NCBI RefSeq assembly: GCF_004153685.1
Contig: NZ_SDQD01000001.1
Coordinates: 1,240,001 to 1,304,000 of the forward strand
Reading direction: 5' to 3'
Origin: Pollutimonas harenae
Lineage (GTDB): Bacteria > Pseudomonadota > Gammaproteobacteria > Burkholderiales > Burkholderiaceae_B
Length of the DNA stretch: 64,000 nucleotides
Positions 8,694-17,359 of this stretch are shown piece by piece; the stretch's first letter is position 1, and each line of letters starts with the position of its first letter. The notes beneath the pieces were generated by a model. That model saw only the letters and a program-made list of their open reading frames with translations. It searched no databases and was not told the origin of the DNA. The translations under genes were made by a program, and so were the position numbers.

Positions 8694-9836
8694 ATGGACT
8701 TTCAATTTTCTTCCGAGCACGAGGCCGTGCGCGATACGGTGCAGCGGCTTTGCCGCGAGGAGTTGGCGCCCTTGCTCGAGGAGGCTGAAGAGCAAGAGCG
8801 GTTCCCCCGGCATGTTTTCCAGCGCTGGGGCGAGCTTGGCCTGATAGGCGTGCGTTACCCCGAGGAGTCGGGCGGCAGTGGCCTGGACAAAATCAGCGAC
8901 TGCATAGTGCGCGAAGAACTGAGCTATTTCAGCCAGGCGTTTGCAACGTCCTGGTCCGCACATTCTCATCTTGGTATCTGGCCTATCTGGAAGATAGGCA
9001 CGGCACAGCAGAAGGCCCGGTTTCTTGAACCAGCCATGCGCGGCGAGAAGATATCAGGGTTTGGCCTGAGCGAACCCGATGGTGGCTCCAATATTCGTGC
9101 CATGACAACGCGTGCCGAAAAAGTCGATGGCGGCTGGACACTGCGTGGTGCCAAGCTCTATATCACCAATGCACCTTTTGCCGACTTTCTGCTGGTTGCT
9201 GCCAGAACGTCGCCTGAGCTGACGGCCGCAGCTATCAGCCTCTTCATTGTCGAGCTGCCTAACGCCGGGTTCGATATTCACAAGCTCAAGAAGGAAGGCA
9301 TACGTGCGTCGGAAACTGGCCTGATCCATATCGACGATGCTTTTGTGCCCGATGACTGTTTGCTCGGCGAGGTTACAGGAACCTACCCTGTCATTCTGGA
9401 GTGCCTGAGCGAGAACCGTGTGGGTGTTGCGGCGAACGCGCTCGGGATGGCCAGGGCAGCGCTGGACGCTGCACGCGCTTATGCCGACGAGCGTGTTGTT
9501 GCGGGCAAACGTATTGGCGACTACCAGGCCATCGCACATCGTCTGGCAGACATGAGCGCAAATATCGAAGCCGCGAAATGGCTGGTTTATTACGGAGCGT
9601 GGCGGGTGGATCAGGGCACGCTGGATTCGGCTACTGCAGCAAAGGTAAAGCTGATCGCCACCGAGACCGCTGTACAAACCAGCGAGCAGGCCATACGCAT
9701 ACTCGGGGGCGCTGGCATTATGCGCGAGTATTCGGTGGGACGCATACACCGGGACGCACTGGTATACGTTATTGGCGAAGGCACCAGCGACATCCAGCGC
9801 AATCTCATTGCACGCGACATGGGCTTCAAGCCATGA
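8694..9836 (+). CDS. Acyl-CoA dehydrogenase
   Basis: A 380-residue FAD-dependent acyl-CoA dehydrogenase, which introduces an alpha,beta double bond into an acyl-CoA. It has the N-terminal helical domain (DFQFSSEHEAVRDTVQRLCR), the middle strand domain with GFGLSEPDGGSNIRAMTTRA, and the C-terminal domain with AIRILGGAGIMREYSVGRIHRD and the FAD-contact GTSDIQRNLIARDM at the end. It is first in an operon with a thiolase-like gene (ATGA overlap), DUF35, two MaoC genes and a Bug gene. The ribosome site before the ATG is weak (GTGAG). Substrate unknown. Confidence 0.93.
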   Translation: MDFQFSSEHEAVRDTVQRLCREELAPLLEEAEEQERFPRHVFQRWGELGLIGVRYPEESGGSGLDKISDCIVREELSYFSQAFATSWSAHSHLGIWPIWKIGTAQQKARFLEPAMRGEKISGFGLSEPDGGSNIRAMTTRAEKVDGGWTLRGAKLYITNAPFADFLLVAARTSPELTAAAISLFIVELPNAGFDIHKLKKEGIRASETGLIHIDDAFVPDDCLLGEVTGTYPVILECLSENRVGVAANALGMARAALDAARAYADERVVAGKRIGDYQAIAHRLADMSANIEAAKWLVYYGAWRVDQGTLDSATAAKVKLIATETAVQTSEQAIRILGGAGIMREYSVGRIHRDALVYVIGEGTSDIQRNLIARDMGFKP

Positions 9837-10984
9837 GCATGCATGCTTTTATTACCGGCGCAAGCGATACCCAGATTGGCGAGCTGCCGGGCAGTACATG
9901 CATGAGCTTGCATGCGCAAGCTGCGCTGGGGGCGGTACAGGATGCGGGCTTGACGCTTGATGACATCGATGGCGTGCTATGCGCCTATTCGTTTACTGAG
10001 CCTCATCTGATGCTGGCATCGGTGTTTTGCGAGTATATGGGTATACATCCAGCGCAATCCCTGGCCATACAGGCCGGAGGAGCGAGCGCCTGCGTGATGG
10101 TGATGCAAGCTGCCGCCATGGTCGCCAGCGGGCAGTGCAATCATGTGTTGGTTGTCACGGGTGACAACCGGATGACCGGCATGTCGCGGGATGCCGCAGT
10201 CGCGGCGCTTGCCGAAGTTGGACATCCACAGTTCGAACGGCCTTTTGGCATTAGTGTGCCGGCGTCCTATGCTCTGGTTGCGCAGCGCTATATGCATGAG
10301 TATGGCGTTACGTCCGGACAATTGGCTGCCATTGCCGTAGAGCATCGCCGACATGCAGGCCGGCATCCCAAGGCGCACAAGCGCGAACCTATTACTATTG
10401 AGCAGGTGCTGGCATCCAGGATGATTGCCGAACCATTGCACATGCTGGATTGCTGCCTGATCTCCGATGGTGGTGCCGCGGTCGTGGTCAGCGCCCGGAC
10501 TGCCGCAGCCAACACACGTGGCCAGGCCATAGAAATTCTTGGCGCCGGGCAAGGGCATACACACGAGCATATCCTGAACGCACCCAGCCTGGTCGACTTT
10601 GGCTGCAAGGCCTCGTCGGCGCGGGCGTTTGAACGTGCGGGGGTGCAAGCTAAAGATATTGATGTCGCTGAAATCTACGACTCGTTCACCATCACGCTGG
10701 CTGTCGAGCTCGAGTCCATAGGATTCTTCGAACGTGGGCAGGCCGGAATTGCTGCAGAGCAAGGGCAACTGGGCCTGGGAGGGAGCCTGCCTTGCAATAC
10801 CCACGGAGGCCTGCTTTCGTACGGCCATTCGGGTGCGGCCGGCGGTATGTTCCATGTTGTCGAAGCCGTGCATCAGTTGCGTGGACAAGCCCACGAACGT
10901 CAGGTTACCGATGCCCGGCTGGCGTTCGTGCATGGAGATGGCGGCATTCTTTCCGCACATTGCTCGCTGGTTCTGGGAGGCTAA
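9833..10984 (+). CDS. SCP2-type thiolase-like protein, possible acyl-CoA aldolase
   Basis: A 383-residue thiolase-fold protein. The start ATG at 9833 overlaps the dehydrogenase stop. Where thiolases carry the nucleophilic Cys (C-GSGLRAVALG...), this protein reads GGASACVMVMQAAAMVASG, placing Gly83 at the Cys position, with a Cys only at 87. The second thiolase cysteine is also replaced (VHGDGGIL), while the GHSGAAGG histidine remains. This pattern and the following DUF35 and MaoC genes recall Ltp2-type retro-aldolases rather than true thiolases. The alignment was by eye, so conventional thiolysis is not excluded. Confidence 0.85.
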   Translation: MSMHAFITGASDTQIGELPGSTCMSLHAQAALGAVQDAGLTLDDIDGVLCAYSFTEPHLMLASVFCEYMGIHPAQSLAIQAGGASACVMVMQAAAMVASGQCNHVLVVTGDNRMTGMSRDAAVAALAEVGHPQFERPFGISVPASYALVAQRYMHEYGVTSGQLAAIAVEHRRHAGRHPKAHKREPITIEQVLASRMIAEPLHMLDCCLISDGGAAVVVSARTAAANTRGQAIEILGAGQGHTHEHILNAPSLVDFGCKASSARAFERAGVQAKDIDVAEIYDSFTITLAVELESIGFFERGQAGIAAEQGQLGLGGSLPCNTHGGLLSYGHSGAAGGMFHVVEAVHQLRGQAHERQVTDARLAFVHGDGGILSAHCSLVLGG

Positions 10985-10988
10985 GACC

Positions 10989-11387
10989 GTGATTATTCCA
11001 TTGCCCAAACCCGATGCGCAAACCCAGCCTTTCTGGGATGCGTGCCAAGAAGGCCGGCTTATATGCCAGCGCTGTACGGAATGCCATGTCGTGCAGTTCA
11101 CACCGCGCGCTCGTTGTATGCGCTGTCATAGCGAGCGGTTGAGCTGGGAAGCGTCCGCACGTCAGGGGACAGTCATGAGCTTTACACGTGTGCATCGTGC
11201 ACCCAATCCGGCTTTCAAGCAAAAAACACCTTACGTCATAGCCATGCTCGACATGGATGAAGGCTTCAGGCTGATGACCAACGCAAGCGTGGCGGTTCAG
11301 GACAGCATAGGCGTTGGGGAAAGGGTGTCTGTCGGATTTGAGCAGGTAGAGGGCATGATGCTGCCTATCGTACAGGAGCTGACATGA
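10989..11387 (+). CDS. DUF35 zinc-ribbon/OB-fold protein, thiolase partner
   Basis: A 132-residue protein of the DUF35 family, small partners that bind CoA substrates and form complexes with thiolase-like enzymes. Four cysteines (C26, C29, C43, C46, in ICQRC and RCMRC) form the rubredoxin-like zinc ribbon, followed by an OB-fold with GTVMSFTRVHR and SVGFEQVEG. It starts at a GTG 4 bp after the thiolase stop and overlaps the next gene by 4 bp. Examples of the pairing are BbsA with BbsB and the DUF35 part of ChsH2 with Ltp2. Confidence 0.88.
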   Translation: MIIPLPKPDAQTQPFWDACQEGRLICQRCTECHVVQFTPRARCMRCHSERLSWEASARQGTVMSFTRVHRAPNPAFKQKTPYVIAMLDMDEGFRLMTNASVAVQDSIGVGERVSVGFEQVEGMMLPIVQELT

Positions 11388-11797
11388 CCCACCACCACGA
11401 TGCGTCTATTTTGTTCGATGATTTCATTCCAGGAGAATCGTTGGGAAGCTGCGAGCTTGAGTACGATGAGGCTCTGGTGCAGGGTTGGCAGCGCATTTTT
11501 GGCCGGAATCAAGGCCGGACCGGCGGTAAGGCCGAGGCGGCGAGCGCTGCAGTCATCTTGATGATGCGCGCCTACCTGGCCGTGGTCAGCCCTCGGCCTC
11601 CGGGGAATATCCAGGCCAGGCAATCCATTGAGTACGCCTCGCTTCCCCAGCCTGGGCAGTCGTTGCTTGTGGCGCTGGATTGTCAGTCCAAGGAAATGAA
11701 GCGGGGCCGGCGCTACGTCGAGTTGCTCGCTCAGGGTAGCCATTCCGATGGCAGCCCGGTATTCAAAGGGGTGCTGACCCTGGTATGGGCTGCCTGA
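11384..11797 (+). CDS. MaoC-like hotdog protein, probably non-catalytic subunit
   Basis: A 137-residue hotdog-fold protein resembling MaoC-like domains (FDDFIPGESLGSCELEYDEA at the start, SIEYASLPQPGQSL in the middle). It lacks the Asp-x4-His hydratase motif that the next gene has; the corresponding stretch reads RIFGRNQGRTGGKAE. It overlaps the DUF35 gene by ATGA and ends just before the second MaoC gene. In steroid-degrading bacteria two unlike MaoC proteins form one hydratase, and the same could hold here, with this as the structural half. Confidence 0.78.
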   Translation: MTHHHDASILFDDFIPGESLGSCELEYDEALVQGWQRIFGRNQGRTGGKAEAASAAVILMMRAYLAVVSPRPPGNIQARQSIEYASLPQPGQSLLVALDCQSKEMKRGRRYVELLAQGSHSDGSPVFKGVLTLVWAA

Positions 11798-11813
11798 TAT
11801 GAAGGAAACACTC

Positions 11814-12233
11814 ATGAGCCCGCGTTCTGATCTTCAGGAAGTCACACTTACCGTAGATGCCGAAACCGTTCGTGCCTACGCCGAGCTGACACAGGACTTC
11901 AACCCCATTCATCTTGATCCCGATTTTGCCAGGCAAACCCCTGTCGGTGGCGTTATCGCACATGGCACGATGTCCATATGCCTGCTATGGCAGAGCGTGG
12001 AGCAAACGTTTGGTGCGCTGGATTTTACGGATCTGAGGCTCGATATCCGCTTCGCGAGCCCTGTGTATCTGGGCGAAGTCATTACGGCGAGCGGCAGGCT
12101 GCAAGAGGGAGCTGTTGGGTGTTACGACGTATGGGTGCGTGGTCAGGATGGGCGCGACCGCATTGCTGGAGTGTTGAAAATCCACGATAAGGATGAGGCG
12201 GCTGAACGCCTTGTCGACAATACAGGAGACTGA
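11814..12233 (+). CDS. MaoC-family (R)-specific enoyl-CoA hydratase
   Basis: A 139-residue hydratase with the hydratase-2 signature AELTQDFNPIHLDPDFA followed by GGVIAHGTMS, which carries the Asp and His that add water to a 2-enoyl-CoA. An ATG at 11799 is in frame, but AAGGA lies between it and the ATG at 11814 with correct spacing to the latter, so 11814 was chosen. It follows the non-catalytic MaoC gene and would hydrate the product of the acyl-CoA dehydrogenase encoded first in the operon. Confidence 0.9.
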   Translation: MSPRSDLQEVTLTVDAETVRAYAELTQDFNPIHLDPDFARQTPVGGVIAHGTMSICLLWQSVEQTFGALDFTDLRLDIRFASPVYLGEVITASGRLQEGAVGCYDVWVRGQDGRDRIAGVLKIHDKDEAAERLVDNTGD

Positions 12234-12235
12234 GA

Positions 12236-13216
12236 ATGCATGCTTTGAAGAAAACGCTGGTGTTATGGGGCGTGGCGGCAGCCATGGTGTCGGGTTTATC
12301 TGTTGCGCAGGCCCAGGAAATCGATAGCCGCAAGCAGATACGGATTATCGTTCCGTACTCTGCTGGAGGTACCTCCGATATTTTGGGCCGGAAATTGGCG
12401 GACGAACTAGGCACACGCTTGAAGCGCCCGGTTATTGTCGAGAATAAAGCGGGCGCCGGCGGTTCGATAGGCACCGAGGCAACTGTACGCTCCGATCCCG
12501 ACGGAACGACGATTTTGCTGCATAGTGGTGCCATTGCAACCGAGCCCGCACTCAAATCAAAACTGCCTTACGATGTGACCAAAGATTTGACGGCGGTCAC
12601 CACGGTCGTAGAGGGGCCTTTTGCGTTGCTGGTCAATAAAGATATGCCGGTGAGCAACTTGAAGGAGTTCCTCGAATATGCCAAGGCCCATCCGGGCGAA
12701 GTGAACTTCGGGACCCCGGGCGTGGGTACCTCGGTTCACCTTGCCAGCGAGCTGTTCAAGGTCAAAAGCGGGCTTAATTTGGTGCACGTCCCGTACAAAG
12801 GGGCAAGCGCAGCCTTGACCGGCCTGATGGGTGGTGAGATTCAAATGGTGATCGACCCGCTTGCCACGGCAAAACGGTATAGCGAGGACGGCCGGGTGAA
12901 AGGCTTGGCTTTGACCACTGCACAGCGCAGCGATCTATGGCCCGATATGCCCACTGTTGCCGAGTCAGGTGTGCCTGACTACAGCTCTGCGGTTTGGTAT
13001 GGGCTTTATGTGCCTTCCGCCACGCCTGAGAAAGTTGTAGAGACTTTGAACAAGGCATTCGTAGATATCGTGCACTCAGACAACATGAAATCCTGGCTGA
13101 GCAATCAGGGTCTGGAGCCTGTTGGTAACAGCCCCAAGGAAGCCGATGAATATCTGAAGGCCGATATCGCACAGTGGAAGGAAGTGGTCAAGAAAGCTGG
13201 CATCCCTGTACAGTAA
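12236..13216 (+). CDS. Bug/TctC-family tripartite tricarboxylate-type binding protein
   Basis: A 326-residue periplasmic binding protein with a Sec signal peptide (cleavage likely after VAQAQ, residues 22-26) and family motifs PYSAGGTSDILGR, ENKAGAGGSIGTE and HVPYKGASAALTGLMGG. Bug proteins bind carboxylates and deliver them to TctAB-type carriers or act in sensing. It has an AGGAGACTGAGA ribosome site and closes the acyl-CoA dehydrogenase operon, so its ligand may be that operon's acid substrate. No TctA or TctB gene is near. Its last codons are part of a repeat that recurs at 17360-17419. Confidence 0.92.
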   Translation: MHALKKTLVLWGVAAAMVSGLSVAQAQEIDSRKQIRIIVPYSAGGTSDILGRKLADELGTRLKRPVIVENKAGAGGSIGTEATVRSDPDGTTILLHSGAIATEPALKSKLPYDVTKDLTAVTTVVEGPFALLVNKDMPVSNLKEFLEYAKAHPGEVNFGTPGVGTSVHLASELFKVKSGLNLVHVPYKGASAALTGLMGGEIQMVIDPLATAKRYSEDGRVKGLALTTAQRSDLWPDMPTVAESGVPDYSSAVWYGLYVPSATPEKVVETLNKAFVDIVHSDNMKSWLSNQGLEPVGNSPKEADEYLKADIAQWKEVVKKAGIPVQ

Positions 13217-13245
13217 TTCCTTGCCATTCAGTCAATCGAACTGGC
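13188..13245. repeat. Left copy of direct repeat flanking the 13246-17359 cassette
   Basis: These 58 bases, from the last codons of the tctC gene through TAATTCCTTGCCATTCAG to CGAACTGGC, match 17360-17419 with about seven mismatches and a 2-base gap. The right part corresponds to the very end of the lysR gene (Gln-Phe-Glu-Leu-Asp-stop at the right copy), here disrupted by the gap. This copy therefore holds an intact tctC end and a broken lysR end. Confidence 0.75.
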
Positions 13246-13256
13246 AAGAACGAGGG

Positions 13257-13289
13257 CATTACAAGGGTGTATCGCCAACCCTTGTAATG
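13257..13289. terminator. Hairpin between convergent tctC genes
   Basis: CATTACAAGGGT at 13257-13268 pairs perfectly with ACCCTTGTAATG at 13278-13289 across a 9-base loop. It sits between the two convergent Bug genes and could end transcription from both sides, although no clear T-run follows. Confidence 0.55.
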
Positions 13290-13322
13290 TCTATGCCAGG
13301 CCCGGTTCCTGACGGCGCTTTC

Positions 13323-14300
13323 TTACTGATTCGTGATATTGGCCGCCTTGATGATTTCTCCCCAGCTGGTGTGGCTCTTTTTCACGACATCGGCAAACTC
13401 TTGCGGTGTGCTGGGCCAGCCCTCGACATATTGTTTCTCGAACTGTGCGTGAATTTCCGCAGAGTTCAACGCATTGACAAGTGCTGTGTTCAGCTTGGCC
13501 AGAGTCTCTTCGGGAATGCCGGCAGGCCCGACTACACCCCACCACAGTTCACTGCCAGTATCGGCGTAACCAGTGATGCCCGCCTCGTCCATAGTAGGTA
13601 CATTGGGAAGATATTTGCTGCGCTCGGGGCTTGTAACAGCCAGGGGCAGCAGATTTCCGTTCTCAATGTGACCCATGCTGGTGTTAAGCGTGTCGAACAT
13701 AAAAGTGATGTTGCCACCTAACAAGTCGGTCAGTGCAGGGGCGCTGCCGCGATAGGGGACATGGATAAATGGCGATTTTGTGAGCAGCTTGAGTAGCTCG
13801 CCCGATAGGTGGTTGGATGAACCGTTTCCGGCCGAGCCGAAAGTAATGTTTTGAGCTGGATCGGCAGCTTTTTCAGACAGGTCTTTCACTGACTTTATGT
13901 CCGACTTGGCATTTACGATCAGTACGTTGACGTACTTGCCCAGCAAACCAACTGGTGTGAAGCCGGTGTTTGGGTCGTAGGTAACGGTAGCATTAATATT
14001 GGGGGCGATAGCTTGTGTGCCAATACTGGCAATGCCGATGGTATAGCCGTCGGGTTTTGCACGGGAAATCTGGGCCATGCCCAGGGTTCCGCCAGCACCG
14101 CTTTTGTTCTCGACCACAATAGGCACGCCGAGTTCATCGCTCATTTTTTGTGCAACAGGGCGCGACACCATATCCATGGGGCCTCCCGCAGAGAAGGGGA
14201 CTATCCAGGTAATGGGGCGCTCGGGCCAGGCAGCGTGTGCCGTGGCAACATTGGCAAATAAGGTTGCCGTGATGGCAGTTTTGATCAGTTTGCTTAACAT
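13323..14300 (-). CDS. Bug/TctC-family binding protein
   Basis: A 325-residue periplasmic binding protein starting MLSKLIKTAITATLFANVA, with signal cleavage after AHA and motifs PFSAGGPMDMVSR, ENKSGAGGTLGMAQ, RAKPDGYT and HVPYRGSAPALTDLLGG. The open frame extends 44 codons upstream, but only the ATG at 14300 has a good ribosome site (AAGGAATACCG). It is the last gene of the CaiB-crotonase-Bug operon, 52 bp behind the crotonase gene, and may supply the acid that the CoA-transferase activates. Confidence 0.91.
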   Translation of the reverse strand: MLSKLIKTAITATLFANVATAHAAWPERPITWIVPFSAGGPMDMVSRPVAQKMSDELGVPIVVENKSGAGGTLGMAQISRAKPDGYTIGIASIGTQAIAPNINATVTYDPNTGFTPVGLLGKYVNVLIVNAKSDIKSVKDLSEKAADPAQNITFGSAGNGSSNHLSGELLKLLTKSPFIHVPYRGSAPALTDLLGGNITFMFDTLNTSMGHIENGNLLPLAVTSPERSKYLPNVPTMDEAGITGYADTGSELWWGVVGPAGIPEETLAKLNTALVNALNSAEIHAQFEKQYVEGWPSTPQEFADVVKKSHTSWGEIIKAANITNQ

Positions 14301-14352
14301 CGGTATTCCTTCGATTTGTTGTGCTGCGCGATACGTAATATTGATAAGGAGT

Positions 14353-15135
14353 TCAAGAGGCGGACTTGCCAAAGCTGCTACGCGCCTGAGTGGCCTCTGT
14401 ACTTTGATTGCATAGAAGTGCCTGATCGACATCCATGAAGCACGACAAGTGGTTTAACGCGTTGGCATGCGCATTAATGCTTTGTTTGCTCATCTTGATG
14501 ATTGCACGAGGCGTTTTACTTGCCTGTTCGGCAAGCATCAATGCGTGTTCGCGGGCCTTTCCGTCGTCGACCAGCCAGTCGGCCAGGCCACATTCAAGCG
14601 CCGTTGCGCTAGTCATTTTTTGGCCCAGCAAAATTATCTGCTTTGCCCGCGATGCGCCTACAAGGTTCACCAGTCGCGGGACAGTATGCCAGCCTAGCGG
14701 TATGCCGATTTGTGCTTCGGGTACGAGCATATACGCGCTGTTTCCCATGACGCGCCAATCGCACGCCAGGGTCAGTGCGATACCACCACCTACATTCAAT
14801 CCTTCGATTGCAGCGATAGTCAGCTGAGGAACCTCTTCCCAGGCCTTGCACATGCGGGAGCCCCACAAGGCAATGCTACGGCGTTCATCCAGTGTCTTGT
14901 CGTTGATGTCCCAGCGTGCTGGGTCTTTGAGGTCTACGCCCGATGAGAACTCTTTATCAGTCCCGGTCAGGACGACGCAGGAGGTTTGCCCGTCGTCTTT
15001 AAACGACTCGGCAACTCGGGTGAGTTCTTGCATGGCTTGCAGGGACAGGGCGTTACGCCGCTCTCCGCGATTGAAAGTAACGAGGGCGACAGCCCCTGTG
15101 TGTTCGATTGTGATCATGTTGGTGCTTGATGTCAT
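14353..15135 (-). CDS. Enoyl-CoA hydratase/isomerase (crotonase family)
   Basis: A 260-residue crotonase-fold enzyme. The two oxyanion-hole segments are visible as KEFSSGVDLK and GLNVGGGIALTLACD, with PEAQIGIPLGW at the region of the first catalytic glutamate. Its start overlaps the stop of the CoA-transferase gene (ATGA), so the two are probably made together. The enzyme would hydrate, isomerise or hydrolyse the CoA ester produced by that transferase. The exact reaction cannot be told. Confidence 0.9.
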   Translation of the reverse strand: MTSSTNMITIEHTGAVALVTFNRGERRNALSLQAMQELTRVAESFKDDGQTSCVVLTGTDKEFSSGVDLKDPARWDINDKTLDERRSIALWGSRMCKAWEEVPQLTIAAIEGLNVGGGIALTLACDWRVMGNSAYMLVPEAQIGIPLGWHTVPRLVNLVGASRAKQIILLGQKMTSATALECGLADWLVDDGKAREHALMLAEQASKTPRAIIKMSKQSINAHANALNHLSCFMDVDQALLCNQSTEATQARSSFGKSAS

Positions 15136-16328
15136 AGTGCGGAAGATTGGACGATATTGTCGGAAACCAGGTCAGTGACTTGAGTTTCTGTCAGGCCGAA
15201 GCGCTGCAGGATTTCGGTGGTGTGCTGGCCTATGGCGGGCGGCGCAAGCCGCACGGATCCTGGGGTACGGGCCAGTTTTACGGGAATGCCGGTACCACGA
15301 TAGTTGTCCAGCTCGACACACATTTCGCGTGTTCGGGTGTGGTCCAGCGCCAGCGCCTGCTCCACCGAAAGTACGGGTGCGCAAGGCACGCCGATTGCCA
15401 TCAGTTCCTTGAAGAGTTCGACGGAATCGAATGTTGATAGCAATTCGGTGAGTCGGGCTTTGAGGGCGTCCCGATTGCTGACCCTGTCTTTGTTGTGCTT
15501 GTAGCGAGGATCTTCGGCCAACTGAGCGTCGCCGATGCGCTGGCAGAGCGTGGCAAACTGACGGTTGTTGCCGATGGCTATGAACAATGGCGTGGTTTTG
15601 GTCGAAAATAGGTCGTATGGAACGATATTAGGATGGCCGTTACCAGCCCGTACAGCGTTTCCGCCGTGGAGTACGTTGGCTGTGTGCGGGTGCAGCAGTG
15701 CCAGCGCTGTATCGTATAGCGTCACCTCTACTCGTTGACCCTTTTGCGAGCGATAGCGCTCTAGCAGTGCAAAAAGGACACCCATGGCGGCATTCATGCC
15801 CGTGGTGGTATCTACAAGCGGAATACCTATGCGTAAACCGTCGCCCTGGGGTTCGCCGTTGATGCTGATCAGACCGGATAAGGCCTGTACTGCGGCGTCG
15901 TACCCTGGCAGGCCACCCAGTTCTCCCTCTTCTCCGAATCCAGAGATACGGCAATGTATCAGCCGAGGAAAGCGTTCGCTGATCTCGGAAAAATCGTTCA
16001 CACCCCATTTCTTCCAGGTGCTCATTTTGAAGTTCTCAATGAGCACGTCGGCTGATTCCAGCATATCAAAAAGCAGTGAGATGCCTTCTGGGCGTGATAA
16101 GTCCAATGCCAGGTCTTTTTTGTTGCGATTCAGGCCTACGTAGTATGCGGCGGTGTCGTGTACGAACGGCGGACCATAGGCTCGGGTATCGTCCCCGGTG
16201 AAGGACTCGACCTTGATCACTTCGGCGCCGTGATCGCCCAGGATTTGTCCCGCCAGGGGGCCGGCCAGCACCCGTGATGCATCAATAACGACCGTGCCGT
16301 CCAAAGACGCTTTAGGAAAATTATTCAC
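15132..16328 (-). CDS. CaiB/BaiF family (class III) CoA-transferase
   Basis: A 398-residue CoA-transferase that moves CoA between carboxylates through an aspartyl-CoA thioester. Family features are VVIDASRVLAGPLAGQILGDHGAEVIKVE near the start, GLNRNKKDLALDLSRPEG, DVLIENF, and GLPGYDAAVQALSG, which holds the probable catalytic Asp. The start is GTG at 16328 after an AAGGCG-like site. It heads a three-gene operon facing an IclR gene across a palindromic operator. The acid and the CoA donor are unknown. Confidence 0.92.
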   Translation of the reverse strand: MNNFPKASLDGTVVIDASRVLAGPLAGQILGDHGAEVIKVESFTGDDTRAYGPPFVHDTAAYYVGLNRNKKDLALDLSRPEGISLLFDMLESADVLIENFKMSTWKKWGVNDFSEISERFPRLIHCRISGFGEEGELGGLPGYDAAVQALSGLISINGEPQGDGLRIGIPLVDTTTGMNAAMGVLFALLERYRSQKGQRVEVTLYDTALALLHPHTANVLHGGNAVRAGNGHPNIVPYDLFSTKTTPLFIAIGNNRQFATLCQRIGDAQLAEDPRYKHNKDRVSNRDALKARLTELLSTFDSVELFKELMAIGVPCAPVLSVEQALALDHTRTREMCVELDNYRGTGIPVKLARTPGSVRLAPPAIGQHTTEILQRFGLTETQVTDLVSDNIVQSSAL

Positions 16329-16399
16329 TGCTGATTTCGCCTTTTAACTTGTGTGAAGACAAGCAGTGAATTCTAGGTATACTTTTTTTATGTGTCAAT

Positions 16400-16420
16400 A
16401 TGCAGTATATAATACTGCAT
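16400..16420. promoter_or_regulatory. Perfect palindromic operator between CaiB and IclR genes
   Basis: ATGCAGTAT at 16400-16408 and ATACTGCAT at 16412-16420 are exact reverse complements around a 3-base centre. The palindrome lies in an A+T-rich stretch 71 bp after the CoA-transferase start and 73 bp before the IclR start. It is the likely binding site of the IclR protein encoded at 16494. Confidence 0.75.
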
Positions 16421-16493
16421 AGCGAGTTATTAGCTTATGCGATTTTTGTCTTTTTCGTGATGTAATGCGACTTCGAATTCAAGCGGTGAACAC

Positions 16494-17330
16494 ATGGCAC
16501 GTACCTCAGAATTGCTAACCGATACTTCCAGTTCGCTGGACGAGAAGAAGGCGTCGCGCCATTTCGTGACGGCATTGGCCCGTGGCCTGGATATTCTGGC
16601 GCTGTTTACCCGCGAGGTGACAGAACTGGGCAACGAGGAAATAGCCCGCAGGACGGGGTTGCCGCGCGCAACGGTTACGCGGCTTACGTACACGCTGGTC
16701 ACCACACGTCATCTCGTTTATATGCCCGCAACACGCAGGTACAGATTGGGTGCGGCCTCACTGTTGTGGAGCTATGCTGCGTTGGAAAATATGCAAGGAG
16801 CGGCAGCGATTCGGCCTTTTCTGCAAGAGCTGGCTAACCAATTGTCTGCATCGACGGTTGCACTCAGTGTCAACGCTGGTCTCGAGATGGTTTACGTGGC
16901 TCATTGCGCAGGTCCATCGCTATTTTCTATTAGAACTGGCGTAGGGACACGCTTGAAAATCTGGGAGTCGGCTGCAGGCAGAACTTACTGGAGCGCAGCA
17001 CCCACCAAAAGACGCAAGCAGCTATTGGCTGAGCTGGACTCCTTGAGTGCCCAGGAGGCAGAACAAGCCAGAGAGCAGCTGTTTGAGGCGGACAGGGAGT
17101 TTGTACAGTATGGCTTTTGCACCAGCATCGGAGGCTGGCGTGCTGGCGTGAATGCTGCAGGTTGCCCGGTATATACAGGCAACGAAGGGATAGATGGTGG
17201 GATATACGTCGTGACGTGTGGCGGAACCCATCCTGATTTCAGCCAAAGCATAGTGTGTGACAATGTTGGGCCAAAGCTGAAAGACTTTGCACGATTCATT
17301 GAGCCCAAGCTCGCCAATTACGCTCGGTAA
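16494..17330 (+). CDS. IclR-family transcriptional regulator
   Basis: A 278-residue regulator with a poorly conserved N-terminal 25 residues, an IclR-type winged helix (about 26-88, NEEIARRTGLPRATVTRLTYTL) and the effector domain (about 95-270, with SVNAGLEMVYVAHCAG). It is divergent from the CaiB operon and probably controls it. The bases before the ATG have no strong Shine-Dalgarno. A GTG or later start is possible. Confidence 0.9.
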   Translation: MARTSELLTDTSSSLDEKKASRHFVTALARGLDILALFTREVTELGNEEIARRTGLPRATVTRLTYTLVTTRHLVYMPATRRYRLGAASLLWSYAALENMQGAAAIRPFLQELANQLSASTVALSVNAGLEMVYVAHCAGPSLFSIRTGVGTRLKIWESAAGRTYWSAAPTKRRKQLLAELDSLSAQEAEQAREQLFEADREFVQYGFCTSIGGWRAGVNAAGCPVYTGNEGIDGGIYVVTCGGTHPDFSQSIVCDNVGPKLKDFARFIEPKLANYAR

Positions 17331-17359
17331 ATTTCATATGCGTCTTGGTGTTTCAGGCC

